The position numbers and the translations under genes are program-made. From Phocoena phocoena (Eukaryota > Chordata > Mammalia > Artiodactyla > Phocoenidae): a DNA stretch of 64,000 bases. The notes beneath the pieces were generated by a model. That model saw only the letters and a list, made by a program, of their open reading frames with translations. It was not told where the DNA came from and did not search any database. The stretch covers positions 81,441,951-81,505,950 of the forward strand of contig NC_089225.1 in the NCBI RefSeq assembly GCF_963924675.1. Direction: 5' to 3'. Positions 24,194-36,005 of this stretch are shown piece by piece. How positions within the stretch are numbered: position 1 is the first letter of the stretch; each line of letters opens with the position of its first letter.

Positions 24194-24553
24194 GGGACTT
24201 CCCTGGTGGCACAGTGGTTAAGAGTCCACCTGCCAATGCAGAGGACACAGGTTCGAGCCCTGGTCCAGGAGGATCCCACAACTAAGGGAGGATCCCAGGA
24301 GGATGACGCAACTAAGCCCGTGCGTCACAACTACTGAACCTGCACTTTAGAGCCACGTGCCACAGCTACTGAAGCCCATGCACCACAACTACTGGAGCCT
24401 GCGCACCTAGAGCCTGTGCTCCACAACAAGAGAAGCCACCACAATGAGAAGCCTGCTCGCTGCAACTGGAGAAAGCCCACACGCAGCAACGAGGATCCAA
24501 CGCAGCCAAAGATTAATTAATTAATTAAAACAAAAAAATATATATATGTATAT
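24194..24553 (+). mobile_element. CHR SINE, long form, with TA-rich tail
   Basis: Starts GGGACTTCCCTGGTGGC and ends in ATTAATTAATTAA and a TATATATG tail. Flanked by ATATAACTGAGG (24181-24192 and 24554-24565). Directly followed by another SINE. Confidence 0.92.
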
Positions 24554-24563
24554 ATATAACTGA

Positions 24564-24692
24564 GGGACTTCCCTGGTGGTCCAGTGGTTAGAACTCTGTG
24601 CTTCCAATGTAGGGGGTATGGATTGGATCCCTGGTGGAGAACTAAGGTCCCACATGCCATGCCATGGGGCCTATGTACATATATATATAAAT
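24564..24692 (+). mobile_element. CHR/ART2-type SINE, short, adjacent to previous
   Basis: GGGACTTCCCTGGTGGTCCAGTGG start, different subfamily from its neighbour (CCAGTGGTTAGAACTCTGTGC), ending near CCATGGGGCC and a TATA-rich tail. It begins exactly at the downstream target repeat of the preceding SINE. Confidence 0.85.
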
Positions 24693-24699
24693 ATACCTG

Positions 24700-25570
24700 A
24701 AATCAATACTTCTGCAATATTTTACAATTTAAAAAACAAGAAGGAAAACCCCTTGGTATTGAATGTATAATTTTTCATGAATGCTGGTAGTTAAAGAAAG
24801 GCAGGTTTTAAGGGTCAAGGAGAAAAGTTGGATGAAAGTTTTGGATTTCCAGAGTGGGAAGCAGCGCCCCATACTGGAACCCGAGCAACAGGAAAAACCT
24901 GTGCCCTTATACCTATATAGATCTAAATATCCTCCCATATTTTTTAATCAATCAGAAAAAGTTAATAAAAACCCTATAATTTGGAAAAACATAGATAATA
25001 GATAGATAGATAGGAAAAAAATCCCACATTGCCAATCTGCTTACACAGCCCTGTCAACCAGCCCTCATAAACTGTCACAGCCAGTTGGGGGGTGGGAGGA
25101 AGGGCGGGGGTCAGCAGCCACGCTGTAGGGGCCAGGGGTTGATTGGAAATGACTGCTCTGTGTGTGCAGAGATGAGAGGTCGTAAATAAACAAGCAACAG
25201 CTTGTCTTTGTTTAAATTGTTAATACTGTATTCTGTTCATCATGGATTTTTTGCATTAATTTTTATTTTAATTAAAAAAATTATATTTAAAAATATTGCA
25301 TCAAAAAATATTGCATCAAGATTATTTATCATTCTAATTTGTTTTGATTACTGAGGGTTTGTTTGTTCATTTTTGGTGCCCCCCTTCGTCCCCACTTATG
25401 CCTCATCCCAATCAGGCACTGGCTGGTGGGAAGCAATGAGAAAGGAAACTGCACAAGGGTCTCCCCAGGTTAAGCTTTTCTTCCTTTTTTTCTTTTTCTC
25501 TCTGTGTCTCTCTCTCCCAACATTTTTTCCTTCTTCCCTCTCTCCCTCTCCCCACCCCCACCTTTCCCTC
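24700..25570. other. No gene; short GATA repeat
   Basis: A small GATA microsatellite lies near 24990-25013. The remainder, including a CT-rich run at 25470-25600, shows no gene. Confidence 0.5.
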
Positions 25571-25585
25571 CCTACCTTTCTTTTT

Positions 25586-25802
25586 TGTTGTTTTTGTTTT
25601 TGTTTTTCTTGCGGTACGCGGGCCTCTCACTGTTGTGGCCTCTCCCATCGCGGAGCACAGGCTCCAGACGCGCAGGCTCAGCGGCCATGGCTCACGGGCC
25701 CAGCCGCTCCGCGGCATGTGGGATCTTCCCAGACCGGGGCACAAACCCGTGTCCTCTGCATTGACAAGCGGACTCTCAGCCACTGCGCCACCAGGGAAGC
25801 CC
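25586..25802 (-). mobile_element. CHR-1 SINE
   Basis: Antisense CHR-1 with a TTTTTGTTTTTG tail. Flanked by CCTACCTTTCTTTTT (25571-25585 and 25803-25817). Confidence 0.95.
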
Positions 25803-25819
25803 CCTACCTTTCTTTTTAA

Positions 25820-27065
25820 TTTTTTTAAATTCTTTTCTTACTCTGGGTCTCCAGCCCATCAGCTTTCCCCTAGCTGTTACTGAAGGCTGTGCCCTGGCCT
25901 GGAGCTAACTGGCTTCTGGGGGACTGGAGCTGGGGAGGGCTCAGTATTTCTGAGAAGAAGAGGCCTAATCGATTTGCACAGGTTTAAAAACCTTAATTTT
26001 TTAAAATCCTCTACATTTCAGAGCCTTGGAGCCAAGTTTGGTTTGCCCAGCCCTAGTAATTGCTAGGCTTTTGTATATGATAAAGGCAGTTGGAAGATTA
26101 AGAAAAACTTATGAAGTAACTGGGTGAGGAGAAGGAAAAAAAAAAGATTTTTTAAAACGGATACGTGTAAACTGGAGAAAGATCGCCTGAAGTGGAATCA
26201 CCGTGGCTGAGTGGCAACGTCCAAAGAAAATTGAGGTGAGTGTGTGGTGGAGGAGGTTGGGGCATTCTCTTGAGGAAAAAAAGATGTTTGGAGGGAGGAA
26301 AAGTCGAGTTGGCCAGTTCTCCACCCTGGCCACCTAGTGGTGCTGTCGGTACAAGGCTGGCTGCTTTCCGGAATGAAAGACTAGGTGGGGATCCGGCATC
26401 CTGGAACAGAGATGGGGAGAGGGAATCTCAGAGTGGGCCACACAGTTTGTGGGTATAAGAAATTTACAAGTCAGGTTTTTGTAAGTTGTGTTTATTTGTA
26501 TTTCCAGACCCACAATATACACATATTTTAAAGTAATAGTAAATTGCAGGAGACGGTTTCAAACAGTTCTAAAGCTGCTATAATACTTTTAGTACTCTGG
26601 AGAGTGCTACGCTTCAGCATGAAAAAGGATGGGTTTTCGGGCTAGACCATTTTACTCTGACAGAGCAAGAAACCTTAGGACAATGTTAAAGAAGATTATG
26701 GGAGCATTTTAATCCATTTCACAAAAATTAACAATGGCACGTTGTCCAGCGGTAGCATTATTTTTAGTCACCGGCCTGAGCACTTCTTTAGTGGACTAAT
26801 TGTTCTCATTGTAAACTGACTGTGAGGGGCTACTGGGAAGAGATGCAGGTTGTGCTGAAGACCACAGGAGGAAGACACTCACTTCAGCCTCTGCTTTCAG
26901 GGATGCATGTTTCCTGTCGGAGAGGAAGTTCTTTCACATGGCTTAGAGTACCATTCTGGGTACCAAGAAACAAAATTCCTGTCCATGTACAAGAGAACAC
27001 TGTGCTGAGTTAATGGACCCACTGTGTGTCAGGGAAAAGGGTGCTCATAGCACCTGGGTGCTCAT
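25820..27065. other. No gene or clear repeat
   Basis: Unique-looking intergenic sequence. No exon or RNA gene that I can support. Confidence 0.45.
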
Positions 27066-27067
27066 TG

Positions 27068-27290
27068 TGTGGAGACATGGTTAAGAGCACAGATCCTAGA
27101 ATCAATACCAGTGGGTTTAAATTCTAATTGTGACACTTTATACTCTAAAAAATGTGGGGCAATCCTCAGTTTTCTCATCTAAAATTGGGGGAATAAATAT
27201 CTATGTCACAGAATTAAATGAGATAATATATATGAAGTGCTTGGTTAGAACAGATCAAAAAATGGTAGCCGTATTAGGTGGCAATGCCTA
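27068..27290 (+). mobile_element. MIR SINE
   Basis: Sense MIR: GGTTAAGAGCACAGATCCTAGAATC..GGGCAATCCTCAGTTTTCTCATCT..TTAAATGAGATAATATATATGAAGTGCTTGG. Confidence 0.82.
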
Positions 27291-27379
27291 ATGAAAGAAC
27301 AGAGGACCAAGAACAGGCGTGGTAAGTCTTTGGTATGACATTATCTCCCAACTCTTAATTTATATCAAGAAGGAAAATG

Positions 27380-27560
27380 GTCAAGTAGGTTTAAAGTACA
27401 GACATCGGAGCTTTTCTGCTTTGGTTTAAATCCTGGTTCCACCACTTTTTTCTTGTGTGGCCTTGGGCAAATTGTTTAATGCTTCTGACTACAGAACTGT
27501 TATGAGTAAATACAGGCAAACCATGTGTTTGTCTTAGTATTATTGTCATTTGTTTTCTAC
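27380..27560 (+). mobile_element. MIR SINE, second copy
   Basis: Sense MIR: TTTAAATCCTGGTTCCACCAC..GTGTGGCCTTGGGCAAATTGTTTAATGC. It lies close to the previous MIR in the same orientation. Confidence 0.75.
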
Positions 27561-27564
27561 CTTT

Positions 27565-28875
27565 AGCCAGAAGACTTGGACTAAATATGTGACTAGTTGC
27601 CTCACCACGGAACCTGTTTATGCTATAAATACAAATCTATTCTTTATAAAGAGAACGTGAAATCACTCTTTTTGAAAATCATATTATTATTTCATTATAT
27701 ATTAAAAATCAAAAATAAAGGTTAAAATTGGTGTCCCCCATTTTATTGGGCACCAAATCATCACTTCAAGTCATTTCTGGAATTTTCCCTTAATACATTC
27801 AGACTCAAGAAATTAAAACAAACAATCATACAAATGCAAATAACAACAGAGAAAACTTCTAGTCTGTAGAAGCATAATTTTATTTTTTGCTTATACGGGA
27901 AATAGTGTCTTTCCATTTTCCCTGCGTCTACAGATATGCCAAGGATTCCTACAGTTTTAGACAAAGGGTCCTCTTTAGGTATAGCGTTCAGTGTAATTTT
28001 ATACTTTCATAGGCTAAGCCATTCTGTCACAGGAACACCTTGCAATTAGATTTCTTTACCTGCTTGTGAAATGTCTCTTTTAACCTGTCATTGCTTTCCA
28101 GTGGTTTTAAGATATGGACCTATACATAAGGAATCACTCAGCATTCCTCAGCGTTCTATCTGTAGTTCACAGTTTTGATTCACAGTACATAAGGCCAGGA
28201 TGCGAGGAGTCTAGTATCAGAGTCAGGGGCACAGAATTTAAGTCTAGAAAATTGTGACTGGGGCATTTGGCATTTCTGAGCAGAAATACCCGGGACTCCA
28301 AAATTGTCTTAAATCAACGAGAACTTGTGAAATTTGGAAGTATGACCATCTTGCTCCACATACTTCCTAATTAACTCATCAGTTTTGAATTTTACTTTCT
28401 TAAAGGCAATAGAAATAAAATATAACACTAGGATTTACACCATCAGCTTCATTGTGAAAACTGAGTACAAGTAAACAAATACAACACTAATAGGCAATAA
28501 TAGTATGATGTAAATAAAGACCACAGATGCATGTAAAGGTGCAAAGGAGACCAGATGCCATGTGCTTGCAGTTCTGCTTACTGTCAGCAGACAGCACTCT
28601 GAGCATGTGGAAGTGTCAAGTTAAAGAACTCCAGGAAGAAGGAAGGCATGGGATTTCAGAATCGTACTCTAGCTTGTATTGGACCGAAGATGATGTCACA
28701 TGCCTGGTGATTAACAAACTAGAGTCACTTACCTATTACTGATTTATCCGAAATATAATAACTAATTTAAATGTAAGCCTAATAATGAACAAAGAATGAG
28801 GCCAAACAGACAGATTTTATGCTCTTTATGCAGATACAATTATCAGTGTGTCCTCATTAAATAAAATCTGGGGAG
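27565..28875. other. No gene or clear repeat
   Basis: AT-rich intergenic sequence with short chance ORFs only. Confidence 0.45.
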
Positions 28876-28879
28876 TTTA

Positions 28880-29100
28880 GTAGTCTTTGAGCAGCTTTAT
28901 TATCTTCTACTATTTGCTAGTTTAGTAATCTCGGGAAAGTTACTTGAACTCTCTAAGATTCAGTTCCCTCGTGATTAAGTGGGAATAATAATGGTACCTT
29001 CTCATTGTCATGGAGTTGGGAGGATCAACATGGAGTCTGGCACAGAGCAGGCACTGACATGGTAGCTGTTGCTGTTACTATTACTACTTGACTTTTATCT
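28880..29100 (+). mobile_element. MIR SINE
   Basis: Sense MIR: TTTGCTAGTTTAGTAATCTCGGGAAAGTTACTTGAACTCTC..GGAATAATAATGGTACCTTCTC..TGGCACAGAGCAGGCACTGA. Confidence 0.78.
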
Positions 29101-29106
29101 AAAGCC

Positions 29107-29131
29107 TCCCCTGCCCTGCCCTGCCCTGCCT
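29107..29131. repeat. (CCCTG)n minisatellite-like run
   Basis: About five tandem CCCTG/TGCCC units. Short. Confidence 0.85.
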
Positions 29132-29406
29132 TGTTGGAACTAGGCAGGGATATAAGGAAATAAGTAAATAATCAAAATACATGGATTTCATGTGAATGTA
29201 TTTTCAAAACTATTATTCTTATTCTACTTTCTTGTTTAGAAAATTCTTAAACAAAAATGAACCTCCATATAGCCATCACTCAGCTTAATCAATTATCAAC
29301 ATTTTTATCAGTTTTGGTTTTTTTGTCTCCAGCATTATTTTTCTGGAATATTTTAAAGCAAGGAAATTAAATCATTCCACCTGCAAATACTTTAGCATTC
29401 ATCTTT

Positions 29407-29724
29407 TTTTTTTTTAAGGTAGATTTTCTTTTTTTTTTAATTCATTCACTTATTATTTATTTATTTTTGCTGCATTGGGTCTTTGTTGCTGCGCCGAGCA
29501 GGGGCTACTCTTCTTTGCGGTGGTTTCTCTTGTTATGGAGCACGGGCTCTAGGCGCACGGGCTTCAGTAGTTGTGGCTCGTGGGCTGTAGAGCGCAGGCT
29601 CAGTAGTTGTGGTGCATGGGCTTAGTTGCTCTGTGGCATGTGGGGTCTTCCGGGGACCAGGGCTCGAACCCATGTCCTCTGCATTGGCAGGCGGATTCTT
29701 AACCACTGTGCCACCAGGGAAGCC
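29407..29724 (-). mobile_element. CHR SINE, long form
   Basis: Antisense CHR ending CCACCAGGGAAGCC. Flanked by TAGCATTCATCTTT (29393-29406) and TAGTATTCATCTTT (29728-29741). Confidence 0.92.
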
Positions 29725-29859
29725 CCCTAGTATTCATCTTTAACCATAAGATTGTTTTCAAAACATAATCATCGTGCAAAATTGAAAATGAATTCTTAAG
29801 GTCATCTAATACAATATTTAAATGTCCATACTTGTCTAAGAAATGTCATTTTATAGTTG

Positions 29860-30185
29860 TTACCAGGTGTTAGGGAGTGGGGGAAATGGGGAAATGTTGG
29901 TCAGAGGGTACAAAGTTTCAGGTATGCAGGATGAATAAATTCTGGAGCTCTAATGTGCAGCAGGGTGACTATAGTTAACAATATTGTATTGTATACTTGA
30001 AATTTGCTGAGTAGATCTTAATTGTTCTCACACACAAAGGTTAACTGTGAAGGGACTGATATATTAATTAGCTTGCTTGTGGTAGACATTTCACAATGTA
30101 TACATATATCAAAACATCACCATGTACATCTTAATTACATACAAATTTTTTTGTCAATTATACCTCAGTAAAGCTGGGGGGAAAA
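29860..30185 (+). mobile_element. Old L1 3' UTR fragment
   Basis: Sense L1M-type 3' UTR words: CAGGGTGACTATAGTTAACAATATTGTATTGTATACTTGAAATTTGCTGA and ..CAATTATACCTCAGTAAAGCTGG. Confidence 0.75.
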
Positions 30186-30463
30186 AAAGAAACATTGTTT
30201 TACAGTTAGTTTATTCAAATCAGGATCCAGACAAGGTCTACATATTGCATTTGTTTGTCATGTCTCGTGACTGTTTTTTTTTTTTTGCCATCAATATTTT
30301 AAGAGAAATCAGGTTATTTGTCCTTTCTGATTTAGCTGTTTGCTTCCTTGTGGTATTATTTAACTTTTCTGTCCTCTGTATTTCTCGTAATTTGGTTTTA
30401 GATGTAGATATTTATTTAGATTCGGGTTAAACTTTTTTCCTTAGTCAAAAATACTTCTCAGGT

Positions 30464-30863
30464 GTAAGTCAGACAGAGAAAGAGAAATATCACATGATAT
30501 CCCTTATATGTGGAATCTAAAAAGAAATGATACGAATGAACCTATTTACAAAACAGAAACAGACTTGCAGACTTAGAGAACGAACTTATGGTTACCGGGA
30601 GGAAGGATCGGGGGAAAGGATACTCAGGGAGCTTGGGATCGACATGTACACACTGCTATATTTAAAATGGATAACCAACAAGGACCTACTGTATAGCACA
30701 GGGAACTCTGCTCAATGTCGTGTGGCAGCCTGGATAGGAGGGGAATTTGGGGGAGAATGGATACATGTGTATGTATGGTAGAGTCCCTTTGCTGTGCACC
30801 TGAAACTATCACAACATTGTTAACTGGCTATACTCCAAAATAAATTAAAAAGTTAAAAAAAAA
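30464..30863 (+). mobile_element. Young 5'-truncated L1 3' end (400 bp)
   Basis: Carries the ruminant/cetacean L1 3' UTR (..GGAATCTAAAAAGAAATGATAC.. to ..GGCTATACTCCAAAATAAATTAAAAAG plus A-tail). Target duplication ACTTCTCAGGT (30453-30463) and ACTTCACAGGT (30864-30874). It contains only UTR, no enzyme domain. Confidence 0.93.
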
Positions 30864-31429
30864 ACTTCACAGGTAATGCTGTGCAATTTTTGTTGTATCA
30901 CATCAGGAGGCATATACTGTCTGGATGTCCCAAACTTAGTGAGGCTAAAATTGATCATAGGACTCAGATGGTGTCAACCTGACCCTTCATTGCAGAATTC
31001 CTTGTCAATCTTTCACCTAATCATTTTAGCATCCATTGATGATTGTTGCTTAGAACTATTATTGCATTAGGGATTGCATAATAGTGAATTTTCTACTTCT
31101 GTCATTTCTTCTGCACTTATTAGCTGGAATTCTTCCATGAAGAAGAATTTCCCCCTCATTAACTACTTGATAACCCTGGAAAAATAATTTGTATAGAAAA
31201 GACAAAATAAATACTTGATTTTTCCCTTTTATTTATCAATATTCTGAGTAATGAATTGCTGCACTAGAAACCTCCAAGTGGTCATTTTTATTTAGAATCA
31301 CTATGAAGTTATGGATTTTATGTATTTGGTGTGTTTCAATCCATTGCAGTCATTATTCTTTTTGGTGTTCAAATTGTCCCATGTTACGGCAAATGGGAGT
31401 CCTTTCAAGTTGGTTCCCGTGTCCTTTTT

Positions 31430-31626
31430 TTTTTTTCGGTACGCGGGCCTCTCACTGTTGTGGCCTCTCCCGTTGCGGAGCACAGGCTCCGGATGCGCAG
31501 GCCCAGCGGCCATGGCTCACGGGCCCAGCCGGTCTGCGGCACGTGAGATCTTCCCAGACCGGGGCACGAACCCGTGTCCCCTGCATCGGCAGGCGGACTC
31601 TCAACCACTGCACCACCAGGGAAGCC
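31430..31626 (-). mobile_element. CHR-1 SINE
   Basis: Antisense CHR-1. Flanked by CCCGTGTCCTTTTT (31416-31429) and CCCGTGTACTTTTT (31627-31640). Confidence 0.94.
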
Positions 31627-32192
31627 CCCGTGTACTTTTTGACGTGACTCCACTGATTTAAGATGAGCCTTGGATAAATTCTTGATAACTTTCTAGATTT
31701 CATCCTCCACACATTCAGCCACCACTTCTCCATGGATCCTTGATTCTGTTTAATGGAAAATGGTATTTAGAGATCACAAATTGAGCACCAGGATTGCTCA
31801 TTTCTGTTGAGTTGTCATTGTTTCTAATATATCCTTTTGGTTGACAGAGTTTGTTTGTTCCTTTTTTTTTTTTTTAGGGAAAAAATCATAATCAAAATCA
31901 AAATATGTATACCAATATTTCCAAATCAAATTTAAGATCATATAATTTTTTTTAGATCATATAATGTTTACTTGATTTCTTCAATCTGATATTTATGTTT
32001 ATTTTCTCTTAAGCTGAAAAGTTTAGTTTCTAATGACATTAGCATAATTACTTACTTGTCTAATCCTAAAATACACCAATAACAGTTTCAAAATAGTAGT
32101 AGTAATATTGCTACTATTAGTAAAACTAATGACTACACTTTATTTTCCCACATTTCTTTGCCACAAAATGTAACACACAAAAGCATTTTGCT

Positions 32193-32598
32193 TTTTTCAC
32201 TTAACAATATATTTTGGGGCTTCTCTGATGGTGCAGTGGTTAAGAATCCGCCTGCCAATGCAGGAGACAGGGGTTTGAGCAGCTGGGCCCATGCGCCACA
32301 ACTACTGAGCCTATGCTCTAGAGCCCGCGAGCCACAACTATGAAGCCCGTGTGCCTAGGGCCCGTGCTCCGCAACAAGAGACGCCACCACAATGAGAGGC
32401 CTGCACACTGCAATGAAGAGCCCCTGCTCTCTGCAACTAGAGAAAGCCCACGTGCAACAACAAAGACCCAGCGCAGCCAAAAATTATTTAATTAATTAAT
32501 TTTAAAAAAGAGAAAAGAATCAAAATAAAATAAAAAATTTTAAAAACCAAAAAAATATATTTTGATGACCACTGCATGTCGTTATATAGGGTTTTTTT
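32193..32598. repeat. Left copy of long L1 target-site duplication (split by SINE)
   Basis: TTTTTCACTTAACAATATATTTT (32193-32215), then after the SINE GATGACCACTGCATGTCGTT and ATATAGGG plus T-run (32564-32598). It pairs with 35246-35304 at about 85 percent identity over roughly 55 bp. Confidence 0.75.
32216..32553 (+). mobile_element. CHR SINE, long form, inserted in the L1 target duplication
   Basis: Starts GGGGCTTCTCTGATGG and has a long A/T-rich tail (ATTTAATTAATTAATTTT.. to 32553). Flanked by AATATATTTT (32206-32215 and 32554-32563). About 25 bp usually present after GGTTTGAGC is missing, so the copy has an internal deletion. Confidence 0.9.
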
Positions 32599-32625
32599 TC
32601 AACTTTTTATACTACTTTGGACTTT

Positions 32626-35245
32626 TAAAAATTTTTATTGGAGTATAGTTGCTTTACAATGTTGTGTTAGTTTCTTCTCTACAAAGAAGGGAATCAGCTA
32701 TATGTATACATATATCCCCTCCCTCTTGGACCTCCCTCTCACCCTCCCTCAAGCCTCCCCCCGCAAGCCCACCCATCTAGATAATCACAGAGCACTGAGC
32801 GGAGCTCCCTGTGCTATACAGCATGTTCCCACTAGCTATCCAGTTTACATATGGTAGTGTATATATGTCAGTCCTAATCTCCCAATTCATCCCACCCTCC
32901 CCTTCCTGTCCCCATGTCCACACATCTGTTCTCTACGTCTGCGTCTCTATTCCTGTCCTGCAAATAGGTTCACCTGTACCATTTTTCTAGATTCCATGTA
33001 TCTGTGTTAATATACGATATTTGTTTTTCTCTTTCTGACTTATTTCACTCTGTATGGCAGACTCTAGGTCCATCCACATCTCTACAAATGACCTAATTTC
33101 ATTCCTTTTTATGACTGAGTAATATTCCATAGTATATTTACACCACATCTTCTTTATCCATTACTCTATCGACATTTAGTTTGCTTCCATGTCCTGGCTA
33201 TTGTAAACAGAGCTGCAATGAACATTGGGGTACATGACTCTTTTTGAATTATGGTTTTCTTAGGGTATATGCCCAGTAGTGGGATTGCTGGGTCATATGG
33301 TAGTTCTATGTTTAGTTTTTTAATGAACGACCATACTGTTCTTCCTAGTGGCTGTATCAATTTACATTCCCATCAACAGAGCAAGAGGTTTCCCTTTTCT
33401 TCACACCCTCTCCAGCACTTTTTGTTTGTAGATTTTTTGATGATGGCCATTCTGACTGGTGTGAGGTAATACCTCATTGCAGTTTTGATTTGCATTTCTC
33501 TAATAATTAGTGACATTAAGCATCTTTTCATGTGCCTCTTGGCCATCTGTATGTCTTCTTTGGTGAAATGTCTATTTAGGTCTTCTGCCCATTTTTGGAT
33601 TGGGTTGTTTGTTTTTTTGACATTGAGCTCCATGAGCTGTTTGTATATTTTGGAGATTAATCCTTCTTCAGTTGCTTCATTTGCAAATATTTTCTCCCAT
33701 TCTGAGGGTTGCCCTTTCATCTTGTTTATGGTTTCCTTTGCTGTGCAAAAGCTTTTAAGTTTCATTAGGTCCCATTTGTTTATTTTTGTTTTTATTTTCA
33801 TTACTCTAGGAAGTGGGTCAAAAAGATCTTGCTGTGATTTGTGTTACAGTGTTTTTCCTATGTTTTCCTCTAAGAGTTTTACAGTGTCCAGTCATACATT
33901 TAGGTCTTTAATCCATTTTGAGTTTATTTTTGTGTATGGTGTTAGGGAGTGTTCTAATTTCATTCTTTTACATGTAGTTGCCCAGTTTTCCCAGCACCAC
34001 TTATTGAAGAGACTGCCTTTTCCCCATTGTATATTCTTGCCTCCTTTATCATAGATTAGGTGACCATATGTGCGTGGGTTTATCTCTGGGCTTTCTATCC
34101 TGTACCACTGATCTATATTTCTGTCTTTGTGCCAGTACCATAGTGTCTTGATTACTGTAGCTTTGTAGTATAATTTGAAGTTGGGGAGCCTGATTCCTCC
34201 AGCTCTGTTTTGTTTTTCTCAAGATTCCTTTTGCTATTTGCGGTCTTTTGTGTTTCCATACAAACTGTAAAATTTTTGTTCTAATTCTGTGAAGAATGCC
34301 ATTGGTAGTTTGATAGGGATTGCATTGAATCTGTAGATTGCTTTGGGTAGTACAGTCATTTTCACAATATTGATTCTTCCAATCCAAGACCATGGTATAT
34401 CTCTCCATCTGTTTGTATCATCTTTGATTCCTATCATCAGTGTCTTATGGTTTTCTGAGTACAGATCTTTTACCTCCTTAGGTAGGTTTATTCCTAGGTA
34501 TTTTATTCTTTTTCTTGCAATGGTGAATGAGGTTGTTTCCTTAATTTCTCTTTCTGATCTTTCAATGTTAATGTATATGAATGCAAGGGATTTCTGTGCA
34601 TTAATTTTGTGTCATGCAACTTTACCAAATTCATTGATTAGTTCTAGTAGTTTTCTGGTGGCATCTTTAGGATTTTCTATGTATAGTATCATATCATCTG
34701 CAAACAGTGACAGTTTTACTTCTTCTTTTCCAGTTTGTATTCCTTTTATTTCTTTTTCTTCTCTGATTGCCATGGCTAGGACTTCCAAAATTATGTTGAT
34801 TAAGAGTGGCAAGAGTGGACATCCTTGTCTTGTTCCTGATCTTAGAGGAAATGCTTTCAGTTTTTCACCATTGAGAATGATTTTTTTTGTGGGTTTGTCA
34901 TATATGGCCTTTATTACGTTGAGGTAGGTTCCCTCTGTGCCCACTTTCTGCAGTGATTTTTTTATCATAAATGGGTGTTGAATTTTGTCAAAAGCTTTTC
35001 CTGCATCTATTGAGATGATCATATTGTTTTATTCTTCAATTTGTTAATATGGTGTATCACAATGATCGATTTGTGTATATTGAAGAATCCTTGCATCCCT
35101 GGCATAAATCCCACTTGATCATGGTGTATGATCCTTTTAATGTGTTGTTGCATTCTGTTTGCTAGAATTTTGTTGAGGATTTTTGCATCTATGTTCATCA
35201 GTGACATTAGTCTGTAATTTTCTTTTTTTGTAATATCTTTGTCTG
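32626..35245 (-). mobile_element. L1 retrotransposon, 5'-truncated (2.6 kb), inactivated
   Basis: Antisense L1 from its 3' UTR (TTTTTATTGGAGTATAGTTGC at 32631) to a truncation inside the reverse-transcriptase region near 35245. Minus-strand frames show the C-terminal Cys domain (about 33373-33801), FADDM-containing reverse transcriptase (34612-35022) and the [19 protein letters not shown] segment (35019-35207). Frameshifts separate these. It lies between a long pair of direct repeats (see next two entries). Confidence 0.94.
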
Positions 35246-35304
35246 TTTTTCACTTAAAAGTATATATTGATGATCACTGCATGTCATTATATAGTGTTTT
35301 TTTT
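35246..35304. repeat. Right copy of long L1 target-site duplication
   Basis: TTTTTCACTTAAAAGTATAT..GATGATCACTGCATGTCATT..ATATAGTG plus T-run, without the SINE. The sequence after it (TACAGCTGCACTCCATTGGATG) continues an old L1-like segment whose beginning lies left of the insertion. Confidence 0.75.
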
Positions 35305-35696
35305 TTTTTTTACAGCTGCACTCCATTGGATGTAGGTGGATTATTTTTAATGTTTCTGACACAGACTTCACATTATTTTTCATGTTAATATCTGTTGAAT
35401 GTTTAGATTATCTACATATTCTAGAAAGGTTATAATTAGACCAAAATTCCTAATAATCTGGCTAAATCAAATAAAGACAGAATGCAAGATTAGAAAAAGT
35501 GCAAACTCTCAACTAAACTTAGCTGTTTGAATACACACCAATTGAGAAAGGAAAAAAGACTCCAAAATTGTAGGGTGGGAGTATCTAGCCTGAAATATTA
35601 ATAACCTATAATTTTACTGCTAATTTTAAAAAAATGGCTACCATTTGTCAACACAGATTCCCTGGAAACAGAACCTCAAGCAAAAGCTTACATGCA

Positions 35697-35990
35697 GGGC
35701 TCCCCTGGTGGCACAAAGGTTAAGAATCCGCCTGCCAGTGCAGGGGACGCGGGTTCGAGCCCTGGTCCGGGAAGATCCCACATGCCGCGGACCAACTAAG
35801 CCCGTGAGCCACAACTACTGAGCCTGCATGCCTAGAGCCCATGCTCCGCAAGAGAAGCCACCACAGTGAGAAGCCCGCCCACACAATGAAGAGCAGCCCC
35901 CGCTCACCGCAACTAGAGAAAAGCCCACACGCAGCAACAAAGACCCAACGCAGCCAAAAATAAATAAAATAAATAAATTTATTTTTAAAA
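35697..35990 (+). mobile_element. CHR SINE, long form
   Basis: Starts GGGCTCCCCTGGTGGC and ends with AAATAAATAAATTTATTTTT. Flanked by AAAAGCTTACATGCA (35682-35696) and AAAAGCTTAAATGCA (35991-36005). Confidence 0.94.
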
Positions 35991-36005
35991 AAAAGCTTAA
36001 ATGCA

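Larger units (their letters stand above)
30210..31720 (-). mobile_element. Old L1-derived sequence, split by a younger L1 and a CHR SINE
   Basis: GGATCCAGACAAGGTCTACATATTGC.. and, after the younger insert, ..ACTTCACAGGTAATGCTGTGC..CATCAGGAGGCATATACTGTCTGG.. form one continuous common L1-associated repeat that I remember in this order. It resumes after the SINE at 31627. The subfamily is not resolved, and the orientation given is a best guess. Confidence 0.55.

Noticed and set aside
26731..26800. Possible small RNA gene (GTTGTCCAGCGGTAGCATT)
   Set aside because: Only a weak A-box-like resemblance, with no B box or terminator at proper spacing.
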